64,000 nucleotides of DNA from Thiogranum sp. (GCA_030148805.1 JASBSS010000013.1:157006-221005), one strand, 5' to 3'. Shown: positions 53,069 to 61,875, counted from the first letter of the stretch. Numbers and translations are program-made. Notes: a model not told the origin generated them from the sequence alone.

Positions 53069-54709
53069 ATGGCAACCGCCGCAGAACTGTTCGTGCGATG
53101 CCTGGAGAATGAAGGCGTCGAGAAAATATTCGGTATACCCGGCGAAGAAAATCTGGACATCATGGAGGCCCTGCGCGACAGCTGTATCGAATTTATCACC
53201 GTCAGGCACGAACAGGCGGCCGCCTTTATGGCGGACGTACACGGTCGCCTGACAGGTAAGGCGGGCGTGTGCCTGTCCACCCTTGGGCCGGGTGCCACCA
53301 ATCTGATCACCGGGTTTACCGACGCCACTATGGATCGTTCACCGGTGGTGGCCATCGCGGGTCAGGGCGCAACCACCCGCATGCACAAGGAGAGTCATCA
53401 GATCCTCGATTTGATCAACCTGTTTGAACCCGTCTCAAAGTACAGCGCAGAGATCCTGGAGCCGGAAATTATTCCCGAACTGGTGCGTAAAGCCTTTAAA
53501 GACGCACAGGCGGAAAAACCCGGCGGTGCGTTCATCAGCTTTCCCGAAAATGTCGCCGCCGAAGCGATCGCCGATACCGTCCTGCCGCTCAAGGTACAGG
53601 GGCCGTTGATGCCCGATGCCCCCGAGAAAAAAATCACCCAGGCTGCGCGGGTCATCGACGCGGCCGAATTCCCCTTGATCATGGCCGGCAACGGCGTGTT
53701 GCGCAATCATGCCAGCGATGCGCTGGTGGCGTTCGCCGAAAAGCTGAACATTCCCGTCACCCAGACCTTCATGGCAAAAGGCGCCATGCCTTTCTCGCAC
53801 CCCTTGTCTTTGGGCAGCGTCGGTTTGCAGGCGCACGATTATGTCGCCTGCGGTTTCGACCGGGCGGATGTGGTCATCTGTATCGGCTATGACATGGTCG
53901 AATACCACCCGCACCTGTGGCACCCAAACAAAGAAAAGAAAATCATTCATATTGACGCGAGTTACGCCGAAGTCGACGCGCACTATATCCTCGAGGCGGG
54001 TGTACTGGGCGATATTTCGACTTCGCTGCACCGCATCGCCGTCCAGGCGAGCAAGGTGCACGCCGGCAAAACAAAAAACCTGAAAGGCATCATCATGCAG
54101 GAGCTGGATGATTTTGCCGACGACGACGGATACCCGCTGAAGCCACAGAAGATTCTGTTTGATACACGACAAGCCATGGCTGACGAGGACATCCTCATCT
54201 CGGACGTGGGGGCGCATAAAATGTGGATTGCCCGCCTTTACCGGGCAGAGCGGCCCAACACCTGCATCATCTCCAACGGCTTTGCCTCCATGGGTATTGG
54301 CGTGCCCGGCGCGATTGCCGCCAAAATGGCATTTCCGCACAAAAACGTACTGACCATCACCGGCGATGCCGGCTTTATGATGAATTCACAGGAAATAGAG
54401 ACCGCCCTGCGCTACCGCGCGGCCATCGTCATCATGATCTGGAACGACAGCGAATACGGGCTGATCAAGTGGCATCAGGAGCGACGCTTCGGTCACTCCA
54501 ACCACATCAGCTTCAACAACCCTGACTTCGTGAAATACGCCGAGTCCTTTGGCGCCAAGGGCTACCGGGTAGAGAAGGCCGCGGACCTACTCCCCACGTT
54601 AAAACAGGCCTTCGCCGACAACACCGTGGTGATCGTCGATGTGCCCGTGGATTACTCCGAAAATATGAAACTGACCGAAAAGTTGGGGCGGCTGGTGTGC
54701 CCGGTGTGA
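53069..54709 (+). CDS. alsS: Acetolactate synthase, catabolic type (thiamine diphosphate)
   Basis: 546 residues with AAGGTGA before the ATG. Thiamine-diphosphate enzyme features: GIPGEENLDIMEAL, the catalytic glutamate in TVRHEQAAAFMADVHGRL (near 51), GPGATNLITGFTDA, and the cofactor motif TGDAGFMMNSQEIETALRYR...IMIWNDSEYG near 430-465. Sequence resembles AlsS rather than the anabolic IlvB, and no small regulatory subunit gene follows. It makes acetolactate from pyruvate. It is isolated next to the tRNA-Ala-linked island. Confidence 0.85.
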   Translation: MATAAELFVRCLENEGVEKIFGIPGEENLDIMEALRDSCIEFITVRHEQAAAFMADVHGRLTGKAGVCLSTLGPGATNLITGFTDATMDRSPVVAIAGQGATTRMHKESHQILDLINLFEPVSKYSAEILEPEIIPELVRKAFKDAQAEKPGGAFISFPENVAAEAIADTVLPLKVQGPLMPDAPEKKITQAARVIDAAEFPLIMAGNGVLRNHASDALVAFAEKLNIPVTQTFMAKGAMPFSHPLSLGSVGLQAHDYVACGFDRADVVICIGYDMVEYHPHLWHPNKEKKIIHIDASYAEVDAHYILEAGVLGDISTSLHRIAVQASKVHAGKTKNLKGIIMQELDDFADDDGYPLKPQKILFDTRQAMADEDILISDVGAHKMWIARLYRAERPNTCIISNGFASMGIGVPGAIAAKMAFPHKNVLTITGDAGFMMNSQEIETALRYRAAIVIMIWNDSEYGLIKWHQERRFGHSNHISFNNPDFVKYAESFGAKGYRVEKAADLLPTLKQAFADNTVVIVDVPVDYSENMKLTEKLGRLVCPV

Positions 54710-54772
54710 AGTATCCGCCCTTGCCGGAGGAGAAGATGTCCAGCGCGGGTTAGAGGACCTCGGATGCAGAGC

Positions 54773-54796
54773 AGAGAATTGGTGGAGCCGAGGAGG
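54773..54796 (+). repeat. Direct repeat of tRNA-Ala 3' end (candidate attL)
   Basis: AGAGAATTGGTGGAGCCGAGGAGG is identical to 57497-57520, where it forms the 3' end and downstream bases of the tRNA-Ala gene. Perfect 24-bp repeats that copy a tRNA 3' end are the usual mark of site-specific integration. The IS256 element begins right at its inner edge. Confidence 0.75.
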
Positions 54797-56090
54797 GGTA
54801 GTGTTCAGAATTCTGTGTCATTTCTATAAACTGCAAGAAAAGGAAATGATACATGAAAGAGAAAATCGAGTTTGATATGGATGCGGCACTGCAAGCGCTG
54901 CGCGATGGTAAGGACATAAACGGCAAGGACGGTATCCTCACGCCACTGATCAAGCAACTCACAGAAGCGGCCATGCGAGCAGAGCTGGACTCCCATCTGG
55001 CCGGCGAGGAAGCCCCTAATCGCAAGAACGGCACCAGCAGTAAAACCATCAAATCGCCGGTGGGTGAGTTCCAGCTGAATACCCCGCGCGACCGCGCCGG
55101 TACCTTTGAGCCGCAGATCGTCAAAAAACACCAGACGCACCTGACCGAAGAACTGGAGCGCAAGGTGGTTGCCCTGTTTTCTCTGGGAACCAGCTATCAG
55201 GATATTCGTGCGCACATCGCCGATATATACGGCATCTCTCTGTCCAATGGCACCATCAGCGCCGTCACAGACAAGCTCTTACCGGAACTGCAAGCCTGGC
55301 GTGAGCGTGACCTCGAAGCCCTTTATCCCATCGTCTGGCTCGACGCCATCCACTACAAGATCAGGGAAAACGGGCGTTATGTCAGCAAAGCCATCTACAC
55401 GATCCTGGGCCTGAATATCGAAGGCAAGAAAGAACTGTTAGGGCTGTATCTCTCGGATCAGGAAGGCGCTCACCACTGGCTTAGCGTGTTAACCGATCTC
55501 AATAACCGTGGCGTCAAGGATATCCTGATTGCCTGTGTCGATGGCCTCAAGGGTTTTCCCGAAGCCATCGAAACCATTTACCCCAACACCGAAATCCAGC
55601 ACTGCATCATTCATCAGATACGCAACTCGCTAAAATACGTCGGCTCGAAAAACCAGAAGGCTTTTATGGCTGATCTGAAGTGCGTCTACAAGGCCGCCAC
55701 CCTCAATGCCGCTGAAACCGCGCTGGAGGAACTGGAAAACAAGTGGGGCGAGAAGTACCCGCTGGTGATTAAATCCTGGCGGACCAAGTGGCCGACCTTG
55801 TCCGCCTTCTTCAAATATCCCGACGATGTGCGAACCGCGATCTACACCACCAATGCCGTCGAGGCGGTGCATCGCCAGTTCCGCAAACTGACTAAAACCA
55901 AGGGCGGCTTTGCCAATGAGAATGGCTTACTCAAATTGCTGTATGCCGGTATACTCAAGGCCTCAGAGCGCTGGACGCATCCCGTGCAGAACTGGAACCT
56001 CACATTATCGCAGTTGGCGATCCATTTTGAAGGCAGACTGGATCAACATATTGCGCTATGAGTTCGCTGACACAGAGTTGTGAACACCCT
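54797..56090 (+). mobile_element. IS256-family insertion sequence
   Basis: Imperfect 20-bp terminal inverted repeats, GTGTTCAGAATTCTGTGTCA (54801-54820) and the inverted TGACACAGAGTTGTGAACAC (56068-56087), flank one transposase gene. An exact 8-bp repeat CGAGGAGG lies outside both ends (54789-54796 and 56091-56098), consistent with a target-site duplication; ends are placed accordingly and could shift by a few bases. Length about 1.3 kb is right for the family. Confidence 0.85.
54853..56061 (+). CDS. IS256-family transposase
   Basis: 402 residues with AGGAAATGAT just upstream of the ATG. The DDE catalytic residues are expected in VWLDAIHYKIRENG (Asp), ACVDGLKGFPEAI (Asp) and YTTNAVEAVHRQFRKLTKTKGGF (Glu), and the conserved YPNTEIQHCIIHQIRNSLKYV stretch lies before the last. 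The frame is full-length and undamaged, so the enzyme may be active. It cuts and moves the element by a circular intermediate in this family. Confidence 0.93.
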   Translation: MKEKIEFDMDAALQALRDGKDINGKDGILTPLIKQLTEAAMRAELDSHLAGEEAPNRKNGTSSKTIKSPVGEFQLNTPRDRAGTFEPQIVKKHQTHLTEELERKVVALFSLGTSYQDIRAHIADIYGISLSNGTISAVTDKLLPELQAWRERDLEALYPIVWLDAIHYKIRENGRYVSKAIYTILGLNIEGKKELLGLYLSDQEGAHHWLSVLTDLNNRGVKDILIACVDGLKGFPEAIETIYPNTEIQHCIIHQIRNSLKYVGSKNQKAFMADLKCVYKAATLNAAETALEELENKWGEKYPLVIKSWRTKWPTLSAFFKYPDDVRTAIYTTNAVEAVHRQFRKLTKTKGGFANENGLLKLLYAGILKASERWTHPVQNWNLTLSQLAIHFEGRLDQHIAL

Positions 56091-56268
56091 CGAGGAGGAG
56101 CTGCACAACGCCATCAATGTATCGCTATCTAATTTATTTAGATGTTTAAATAATTTGTATTTCTAAATTTTACCACTCCTCTGTACCACCAATCGAGCGT
56201 GTGCAGGGAAGGGCTCCCTGTTGTTCGTTTGATACCGCACGCTCCAAGCAGCCATAAGTACACCCAGG
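56091..56268. other. AT-rich spacer after the IS element
   Basis: The right copy of the 8-bp duplication (56091-56098) is followed by AT-rich sequence with no convincing gene; a small leftward frame overlapping the membrane protein gene is not supported. Confidence 0.5.
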
Positions 56269-57012
56269 TTAGCTATCAGACTCCCCTTCCTTTTTCGGAA
56301 ATAGTTTGCCCGCAGCCGAGTGATATTTGTGGATGTGATCCAAGTACTGCTTGAGACCATCATAACCCAGAAACATAATTTCACGATCTGTAAACGTATT
56401 ATCCTTGATTGGGTCATTATAGTTTTCAGGATATTTCATGAAATCATATATTGTATAAATAGCCCCCTCCGGAACCTGTTTTAACGTCGATACAGTTGTC
56501 CCTGATCTTTCAGTTGAATAACGTGCTGCTTCGTCTAGGGTAAGTACAGTGTTTGAAGGCACGCCGTAATAGTGCTTAGCAGGATACTTAAAGAACTGAG
56601 AAAAGCGGTGTCTTTGAAAATCCATTTCTATATCAAAAACATCCTGATGTTCATCGATTGTGACTTCTTCCGACAATTTTCTAGACTTTTCTAGGACCCT
56701 TGCAGCGCCAATCCAGGCTTCTCTTTCATTGCCTCCAGCCAAGAGAATGGCTTCGGCTTTACCAAAACCATCAATAGCCTTCTCCAAATAAAATTTGGAC
56801 TTCTCATTCGCTATGTCCGAAATACGACTGTGAATAGATATTAGAACCGCAGACATTGTAACGAGTACGGCAGAAACTAAAGGGTTAAATGTAGATCCCT
56901 TTCGACCATTCAATACATCAAGGAGAAAAATCAGCAACCATACAATAGCAGCAATAATTAGAACTGCTGTTATCATGTTTATGAAACTAAGTATCCAGCT
57001 CGATTTCTTCAT
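56269..57012 (-). CDS. Membrane protein of unknown function in tRNA island
   Basis: 247 residues with two membrane helices near the start (about 8-32 and 43-62), then a soluble domain of about 180 residues rich in charged and aromatic residues (FQRHRFSQFFKYPAKHYYGV, IYTIYDFMKYPENYNDPIKDN). Codon use is AT-rich, unlike nearby genes, which suggests acquisition from another organism. I recognise no family. It is directly preceded by a gene remnant ending 4 bases upstream. In islands such two-helix proteins are sometimes defence or phage-related, but nothing here shows it. Confidence 0.7.
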   Translation of the reverse strand: MKKSSWILSFINMITAVLIIAAIVWLLIFLLDVLNGRKGSTFNPLVSAVLVTMSAVLISIHSRISDIANEKSKFYLEKAIDGFGKAEAILLAGGNEREAWIGAARVLEKSRKLSEEVTIDEHQDVFDIEMDFQRHRFSQFFKYPAKHYYGVPSNTVLTLDEAARYSTERSGTTVSTLKQVPEGAIYTIYDFMKYPENYNDPIKDNTFTDREIMFLGYDGLKQYLDHIHKYHSAAGKLFPKKEGESDS

Positions 57013-57016
57013 GGCT

Positions 57017-57211
57017 TCACTTTGAACAGCCTCCGCGATACCCGGGGCGGTTCAGATTTATTATGATGACGGCATCTTCATCCTTCGTTCTAATTTCTAT
57101 GCAATGACGTTCTTCGCTTTGTGGTGTCGGTATATCTTCGGGTAACGGAAATGTATCGTCCCAAAGGCTCAGGTCGTTGGTAGGGTTTTCTCTTTCATAG
57201 TCGTGTGGGCT
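57017..57211 (-). pseudogene. Truncated gene remnant upstream of the island membrane protein
   Basis: An open stretch of 64 codons on the minus strand ends in TGA 4 bases before the start of the membrane protein gene. It reads like protein (SLWDDTFPLPEDIPTP, EERHCIEIRTKDEDAVIIIN) but has no ATG, GTG or TTG start and is cut by a TAA at its front. It is best seen as the 3' end of a gene whose front is lost, formerly in operon with the membrane protein. Family unknown. Confidence 0.45.
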
Positions 57212-57496
57212 TTAAGGCAAGCGGCAATATACAGCGCAGTTGTTTGAGCAACATTTCTGTTATAAGTCTTCAGCGATTTGCGTATCTCTGTTTTGCCTTC
57301 GTACTCCTCTCGTAAGCGTGCAGGTATTGCAAAGCGAAATTAATACATGCCATTCCGGCGGAATACGTAGGGCATCGACAGATTCCATTATTTCTGTACC
57401 GCCGCTCTGTACCATTTACGCAATAACGGCGAACCAACGGGTAAGCCGAAGACGTCAATAAAACAGGGAAATCAATAAGATAGGGGGAGTAAATCT
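57212..57496. other. Non-coding island edge next to tRNA-Ala
   Basis: About 285 AT-rich bases between the remnant and the right direct repeat. Short overlapping frames occur on both strands but none has a ribosome binding site or protein-like composition. No integrase or RNA gene recognised. Confidence 0.45.
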
Positions 57497-57503
57497 AGAG
57501 AAT

Positions 57504-57579
<76 letters not shown>

Positions 57580-57628
57580 ACAGCGGGAGCCAATTTGACA
57601 TAAAAGCCGGGTCTTTTCAATGTTGCGC

Positions 57629-58111
57629 TCAGACTTTACCGAGTTCGCGTCGTCCCAGATCGGCCGCGGTGTCTCCCGCCTGACTGTACAGGCCGGGCGT
57701 GCCCGACTGGCCGCGCAGGATGCACAAGGCCTGTTCGACGTGCTGGCGGCTGGCTTCGAGAATGCCGCCGTTGGTGAGATTGCCGCTGCGGCAGGCTTCC
57801 ATGTCGGTGAGGATCTGTTGCCACAGACGCTGACAGTGTTCGGCCTGCGGCAGGCTGTTGTAGCAGGCTCTGAGGCCTTCGGCGTCGGTAGCGAAACCCA
57901 ACTCGGCGACCAGGCGCTCGCGCCGGTGCTCCAGTTCTTCGAGTTGCTGGCTGAGACGTAGTTTCTCTGCGGTGCTGTCCTGTACGCGATCCATGTCGCG
58001 GCGCACCAGGGCGTTACGTTCGGATTGCAGGCAGGCCAGCAATTGTCCGGTGCAGGCGGCTTCGCCGGCCAGTACGGCCTCGAGTAGTTGCGGTTTCCCT
58101 TGCGCCTGCAT
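57629..58111 (-). CDS. flgN: Flagellar export chaperone FlgN
   Basis: 160 residues, nearly all helix with coiled-coil character (LRLSQQLEELEHRRERLVAELG around 55-75). FlgN is the cytoplasmic chaperone for the hook-filament junction proteins FlgK and FlgL. Sequence similarity in this family is low; the call rests on the helical build and on position directly after flgM. Only 6 bases separate the two genes, so they share the sigma-28 promoter upstream of flgM. Confidence 0.8.
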   Translation of the reverse strand: MQAQGKPQLLEAVLAGEAACTGQLLACLQSERNALVRRDMDRVQDSTAEKLRLSQQLEELEHRRERLVAELGFATDAEGLRACYNSLPQAEHCQRLWQQILTDMEACRSGNLTNGGILEASRQHVEQALCILRGQSGTPGLYSQAGDTAADLGRRELGKV

Positions 58112-58117
58112 GGTCTG

Positions 58118-58435
58118 TTACCTCGCCTCTGTCAGGGCCTGTTCCAGGCTGATGATTTTTTCGGCAATACGCTGTGGGTCGATGGTAAAGGTGCCATTTT
58201 CCACGGCGCTGCGGACTTGGTCGACGCGCTGGCTGTCAACCGCCGGCCGGCTGGCCAGATCGGCTTCCAGTTGCTTGAGTCGACGCGCTTCGCCGGTCAG
58301 GCTGACCGCGTCGCCGCTACCACCGGTGGCGGTCTCGGGTTTGCCGTGATCGCCGGATGGTTGTTTATCAACCGGCGCGCCCTGGCCACTGGTGTGCGTG
58401 GCAAGCGTCGCTATACGGTTGTTGTCAATCTCCAT
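58118..58435 (-). CDS. flgM: Anti-sigma-28 factor FlgM
   Basis: 105 residues, unstructured at the front and helical at the end. The sigma-binding C-terminal part reads VDSQRVDQVRSAVENGTFTIDPQRIAEKIISLEQAL (about 66-101), a good FlgM match. It holds FliA inactive until the hook is complete and FlgM is exported. A strong sigma-28 promoter lies just upstream, giving the known autoregulatory loop. Confidence 0.92.
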   Translation of the reverse strand: MEIDNNRIATLATHTSGQGAPVDKQPSGDHGKPETATGGSGDAVSLTGEARRLKQLEADLASRPAVDSQRVDQVRSAVENGTFTIDPQRIAEKIISLEQALTEAR

Positions 58436-58476
58436 TAGACACTCCTCAGCATAGATTTACAGTGGATACGCTATCA

Positions 58477-58503
58477 GTATCGTCACTGCATTCAATAACT
58501 TTA
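58477..58503 (-). promoter_or_regulatory. Sigma-28 promoter of flgMN
   Basis: On the minus strand, TAAAGTTA, an 11-base spacer and GACGATAC match the FliA consensus TAAAGTTT-N11-GCCGATAA closely. It lies about 42 bases upstream of the flgM start. Confidence 0.75.
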
Positions 58504-58525
58504 GAGCGTTTTTTTGACATCGGGG

Positions 58526-59254
58526 CTAAAGCGTCACTTTTACGACGCCCTGTCCGACGACCACCCCGTCTACCACCCGTTGCGAGCCGTCTGTGCGTAT
58601 CTGAATGAGTTCGCCGGATTTTCCGTCGCGCAGCGCCTTACCCGAGGTGCGAATCTGCAGCGGGCCCCGCTCGGCGATGACGCTGACACGTTCGCCGCGT
58701 TTAATCAGCCTGGGCGCCTGTAGCATGGGCGGGGTAATCACCGCGGCGGCGGCCAGGGTGCGCTTGGCCTGTTGACCGATCACCGGTTGCGGGTCGCGGT
58801 AATAGCCGTAGGGGAGGTGAGACAGATTACGCTCAACCAGCTCCAGGTCGTCGGCGCGGATGGAGGTGCCGCGGGCCATCGGGTAGCGGGTAACCAGCAC
58901 CGGTCCAAAGACATCGATACGCGCCGTTACGTAGATACTCCAGCCACCGGGGTCTTTACAGCGCACGCCGACGGTGGTGTTGCCCAGGCGGCGGCCGCCG
59001 GGGGGCAGAAAGGCCTGTAGGGGGACGGTACAGGCTTTAAGTTTCAGCCGCGGGTCGAGCGGTCCCAGGGCAATCTCGCTGCGCCCTTCGTGCTCGCTTT
59101 TTATATAAGTGTGCAGAAACTGCTGCGCGGTGGCACGGATGGCGGCACGGTTTTGCCACTCGGTTGCCGCCGGCGCGGCGCTCAGCGCCGGCGCTGCGCC
59201 CGCCAACAGGGCTAATAGTATGAAAAACGGCGTGATCTTTTGCGTGTGTATCAT
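58526..59254 (-). CDS. flgA: Flagellar basal body P-ring formation protein FlgA
   Basis: 242 residues with a signal peptide (about 1-26, LALLAGAAPALSAAP). A C-terminal SAF-type domain carries VLVTRYPMARGTSIRADDLELVERNLSHLP (about 128-157) and ends RVVDGVVVGQGVVKVTL, as in FlgA. It is a periplasmic chaperone that helps FlgI assemble into the P ring. A sigma-54 promoter lies upstream, as expected for this class of flagellar gene. Transcribed away from cheV. Confidence 0.92.
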   Translation of the reverse strand: MIHTQKITPFFILLALLAGAAPALSAAPAATEWQNRAAIRATAQQFLHTYIKSEHEGRSEIALGPLDPRLKLKACTVPLQAFLPPGGRRLGNTTVGVRCKDPGGWSIYVTARIDVFGPVLVTRYPMARGTSIRADDLELVERNLSHLPYGYYRDPQPVIGQQAKRTLAAAAVITPPMLQAPRLIKRGERVSVIAERGPLQIRTSGKALRDGKSGELIQIRTDGSQRVVDGVVVGQGVVKVTL

Positions 59255-59291
59255 CTCTAAGCGTTCCGTTGTCAGTCTGCTGGAGTACTAC

Positions 59292-59306
59292 GCAAGGGAC
59301 GTGCCA
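59292..59306 (-). promoter_or_regulatory. Sigma-54 promoter of flgA
   Basis: On the minus strand the sequence TGGCAC-GTCCC-TTGC matches the sigma-54 -24/-12 element exactly in both conserved blocks and spacing, about 40 bases upstream of the flgA start. Confidence 0.8.
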
Positions 59307-59320
59307 GGTGGTCGTCGCGG

Positions 59321-59348
59321 TCAAGTTTTCCCCTCTTAGCGCCGATAG
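59321..59348 (+). promoter_or_regulatory. Sigma-28 promoter of cheV-cheR
   Basis: TCAAGTTT, a 12-base spacer and GCCGATAG fit the FliA consensus with the -10 nearly perfect, about 46 bases before cheV. It overlaps the region of the divergent flgA promoter without sharing bases. Confidence 0.75.
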
Positions 59349-59393
59349 ACCGGCATGGATTCATCCACCATAAGTCTATAAGGAGCGCGCGCC

Positions 59394-60353
59394 ATGAGCG
59401 GTGTATTGGCCACAGTCGATATGCGTACCCAACTGGCCGGACATAACCGGCTGGAGTTGTTGCTGTTTCGTCTCGCAGGCGAGCAGTTGTTCGGCATCAA
59501 CGTGTTTAAAGTGCAGGAGGTGATCCAGTGTCCGGCGCTGACGCAAATTCCCAATTCGCACCGCGTGGTGTGCGGTATCGCCCATATGCGCGAGCGTACC
59601 GTCACCGTGATGGACCTCGGTAAAGCCATCGGCGGTCCGGGCGTGGACGCAGCCGACGACCATTTTGTCGTCGTCACGGAATACAACCAGTTTGTGCAGG
59701 GGTTTCTGGTCGACGGTGTCGACCGCATCGTCAACATGCACTGGGAGGAGATCCTGCCTCCACCCAAGGGTATCGGCAACGACAACTATCTGACCGCGGT
59801 GACCCGTGTCGAGGGCGAGCTGGTGGAAATCATCGACGTCGAGAAAGTGCTCGCCGAAGTGGTCGGGTGGAACGACGAAGTCTCGCAGGAGCTGGTTACG
59901 CAAGCTTCCGATCAGGAGTCTGCACAGGAAACACAACCGCTGGTGCTGGTCGCCGATGACTCTTCGGTGGCGCGCAGCCAGATCAAGCGTACGTTGGAGA
60001 AGCTCGGTATCGGCAGCGTGCTGGTCAATGACGGCAAACAGGCCTTGCGCCTGCTCCAGCAATGGGCCGAGGAGGACAACGAGATTCCGCTGCAGCAGCG
60101 TATTTTCATGGTAATTTCCGACATTGAGATGCCGGAAATGGACGGTTATACGTTTACCGCCGAGGTACGCAAGGACGCGCGTCTGAGCGCCATGCATGTT
60201 CTGTTGCACACCTCGCTGAGCGGCGTGTTCAACAACGCCATGGTGGATAAAGTCGGTGCGGATAATTTCATCGCCAAGTTTCAGCCCGACGTGCTGGCGA
60301 AGAAAGTGCTCGAACGCCTGCAGGCCTGGCGGGAGATGAACGCCGCGGCTTGA
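59394..60353 (+). CDS. cheV: Chemotaxis protein CheV
   Basis: 319 residues. A CheW-like domain covers about 15-165 (LELLLFRLAGEQLFGINVFKVQEVIQC), and a response-regulator receiver covers about 185-312 with the phospho-accepting aspartate in VISDIEMPEMDGY near 241 and LVADDSSVARSQI near 185. CheV couples chemoreceptors to the kinase CheA and tunes adaptation by phosphorylation. RBS AAGGAG is placed before the ATG. It leads the operon with cheR. Confidence 0.95.
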   Translation: MSGVLATVDMRTQLAGHNRLELLLFRLAGEQLFGINVFKVQEVIQCPALTQIPNSHRVVCGIAHMRERTVTVMDLGKAIGGPGVDAADDHFVVVTEYNQFVQGFLVDGVDRIVNMHWEEILPPPKGIGNDNYLTAVTRVEGELVEIIDVEKVLAEVVGWNDEVSQELVTQASDQESAQETQPLVLVADDSSVARSQIKRTLEKLGIGSVLVNDGKQALRLLQQWAEEDNEIPLQQRIFMVISDIEMPEMDGYTFTAEVRKDARLSAMHVLLHTSLSGVFNNAMVDKVGADNFIAKFQPDVLAKKVLERLQAWREMNAAA

Positions 60354-60462
60354 ACGGTCCCGATCAGCGTATTTGCAGGGAAGCGCAGGGCGAATGTCCG
60401 TATACTAGTGCTGTTTTATCTCCCTGGCCGCACCGCCCCGCAGAAGAAAAGGAATTACCCGA

Positions 60463-61305
60463 TTGTCACTTGCACGTATCAAGCACGAGGAGTACGAGGA
60501 TTTCCGCCGCTTTCTCGAAGACGCCTGCGGCATTTTGCTGGGAGAGAACAAGCACTATTTGGTGCAGAGCCGCCTCGGTCGGCTGGTCAGCACCGGCGGG
60601 GTAGGTTCGCTCGGCGATCTGGTGGGGCGGTTGCGTCGCGAGCCGGCCGGTGGCCCGCTGCGCGAGCAGGTCATCGAGGCGATGACCACCAACGAAACCT
60701 TCTGGTTTCGGGATAACCATCCGTTCGCAATTCTGAGCAACCAGATACTGCCCGATCTGGCCCAACGCAAACAACGCACGCCGACCATCTGGTCGGCGGC
60801 CTGTTCTACCGGTCAGGAGCCTTACTCCATCAGTATCACCGTGCAGGATTATCTGGCCAAAAACCCCGGTGCCTTCAGCGATGTGCGTATCACCGCCACG
60901 GACATCTCCCCGGCGGTTCTGGCCGAGGCCAGAACGGGCTACTACGACGCCATGGCGGTTGCGCGCGGTCTGCCCGCCGAGGTCCGTAGCCGTTATTTCC
61001 AACGCGATACCGCGCATTGGGAAGAGCGCTGGCGCTTACGCGAGGATGTACGCAACCGGGTGCGCTTCACCCAGGGGAATCTGCTCGCCAGCTATTCGTC
61101 TCTGGGCCGTTTCGATGTCATTTTCTGCCGCAATGTGCTGATTTATTTTTCCACCGAGTCGAAAGTGGATATCCTCAAACGCATGTGCGCCAGTCTGAAC
61201 CCCGGTGGTTACCTGCTGCTGGGCGCCTCCGAGGCCATCACGCAGTACTCCAACGAGTTTGATATGGTGCGCTGCAATCCGGGCGTGGTGTACCAAAAAA
61301 AATAG
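60463..61305 (+). CDS. cheR: Chemotaxis methyltransferase CheR
   Basis: 280 residues from a TTG with AAGGA about 12 bases upstream; no other start fits. The N-terminal helical domain (EYEDFRRFLEDACGILLGENKHYLVQSRL) precedes TTNETFWFRDNHPF, and the SAM fold has WSAACSTGQEPYSISITVQD, ITATDISPAVLAEA and DVIFCRNVLIYF. It methylates receptor glutamates for adaptation. Downstream is the sigma-54-driven flgB operon. Confidence 0.96.
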   Translation: MSLARIKHEEYEDFRRFLEDACGILLGENKHYLVQSRLGRLVSTGGVGSLGDLVGRLRREPAGGPLREQVIEAMTTNETFWFRDNHPFAILSNQILPDLAQRKQRTPTIWSAACSTGQEPYSISITVQDYLAKNPGAFSDVRITATDISPAVLAEARTGYYDAMAVARGLPAEVRSRYFQRDTAHWEERWRLREDVRNRVRFTQGNLLASYSSLGRFDVIFCRNVLIYFSTESKVDILKRMCASLNPGGYLLLGASEAITQYSNEFDMVRCNPGVVYQKK

Positions 61306-61426
61306 CCCCCGCGCGGGCGCGCCGTTTGCCACCCTTTGCCGCCGGCCGGTCAACAATTGCCGCCAGTACCGCCCGCGGGCTCCGCAATTATCTCTAAGCC
61401 CTTGTTTCCTCTGCCTGTGGCCAGGT

Positions 61427-61441
61427 TGGCACGGTGGTTGC
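61427..61441 (+). promoter_or_regulatory. Sigma-54 promoter of flgBCDE
   Basis: TGGCAC-GGTGG-TTGC matches the sigma-54 consensus perfectly, ending 39 bases before the flgB ATG. It predicts a start near 61453, and control by an FleQ-type activator. Confidence 0.85.
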
Positions 61442-61479
61442 TCAGTACTCTGCAGAGCGATTTTTTCACAGGAAGCGAC

Positions 61480-61875
61480 ATGGCAATCAGTTTCGACAAA
61501 GCACTTGGCGATATGCCTGCACAGCTAACGCTGTACAGCAAGCGCTCGAGTCTGCTGGCCTCCAATCTTGCCAACGCCGATACGCCCGGTTTCAAAGCGC
61601 GCGATATCGATTTTCGCAATGTGCTGGCCAGCGCCGGCGCCGACCAGGTAGCGCTGAAAACGACCCGTGCCGGTCATATCAGTGCGCCGGGCTCCCTCTC
61701 GGGCGAGGCGCAGATGCTCTATCGCGTTCCGGTGCAGCCTTCGCTGGACGGCAACACCGTCAACAGTCAGATCGAACAGGCCGAATTTACCGAGAACGCG
61801 GTGCGTTACCAATCCACCATGACGTTTCTGGGTGGCCGGTTCAAATCATTGAAGCTGGCCATTACCGGAGGTTGA
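61480..61875 (+). CDS. flgB: Flagellar rod protein FlgB
   Basis: 131 residues from the ATG at 61480 (AGGAAG upstream); an open frame further back is not used. The rod signature LLASNLANADTPGFKARDIDF is at about residues 26-46, with a C-terminal helix region FTENAVRYQSTMTFLGGRFKSLKLAI. FlgB is the most proximal rod protein, exported through the flagellar secretion system. It is the first gene of the flgBCDE operon, ending four bases before flgC. Confidence 0.95.
   Translation: MAISFDKALGDMPAQLTLYSKRSSLLASNLANADTPGFKARDIDFRNVLASAGADQVALKTTRAGHISAPGSLSGEAQMLYRVPVQPSLDGNTVNSQIEQAEFTENAVRYQSTMTFLGGRFKSLKLAITGG

Noticed and set aside
56163..56417. Short leftward frame overlapping the island membrane protein
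   Set aside because: It lies out of frame inside the end of a better-supported gene and has no family signal.
57240..57461. Short rightward frame at the island edge
   Set aside because: No ribosome binding site, and a competing frame on the other strand; composition is not protein-like.
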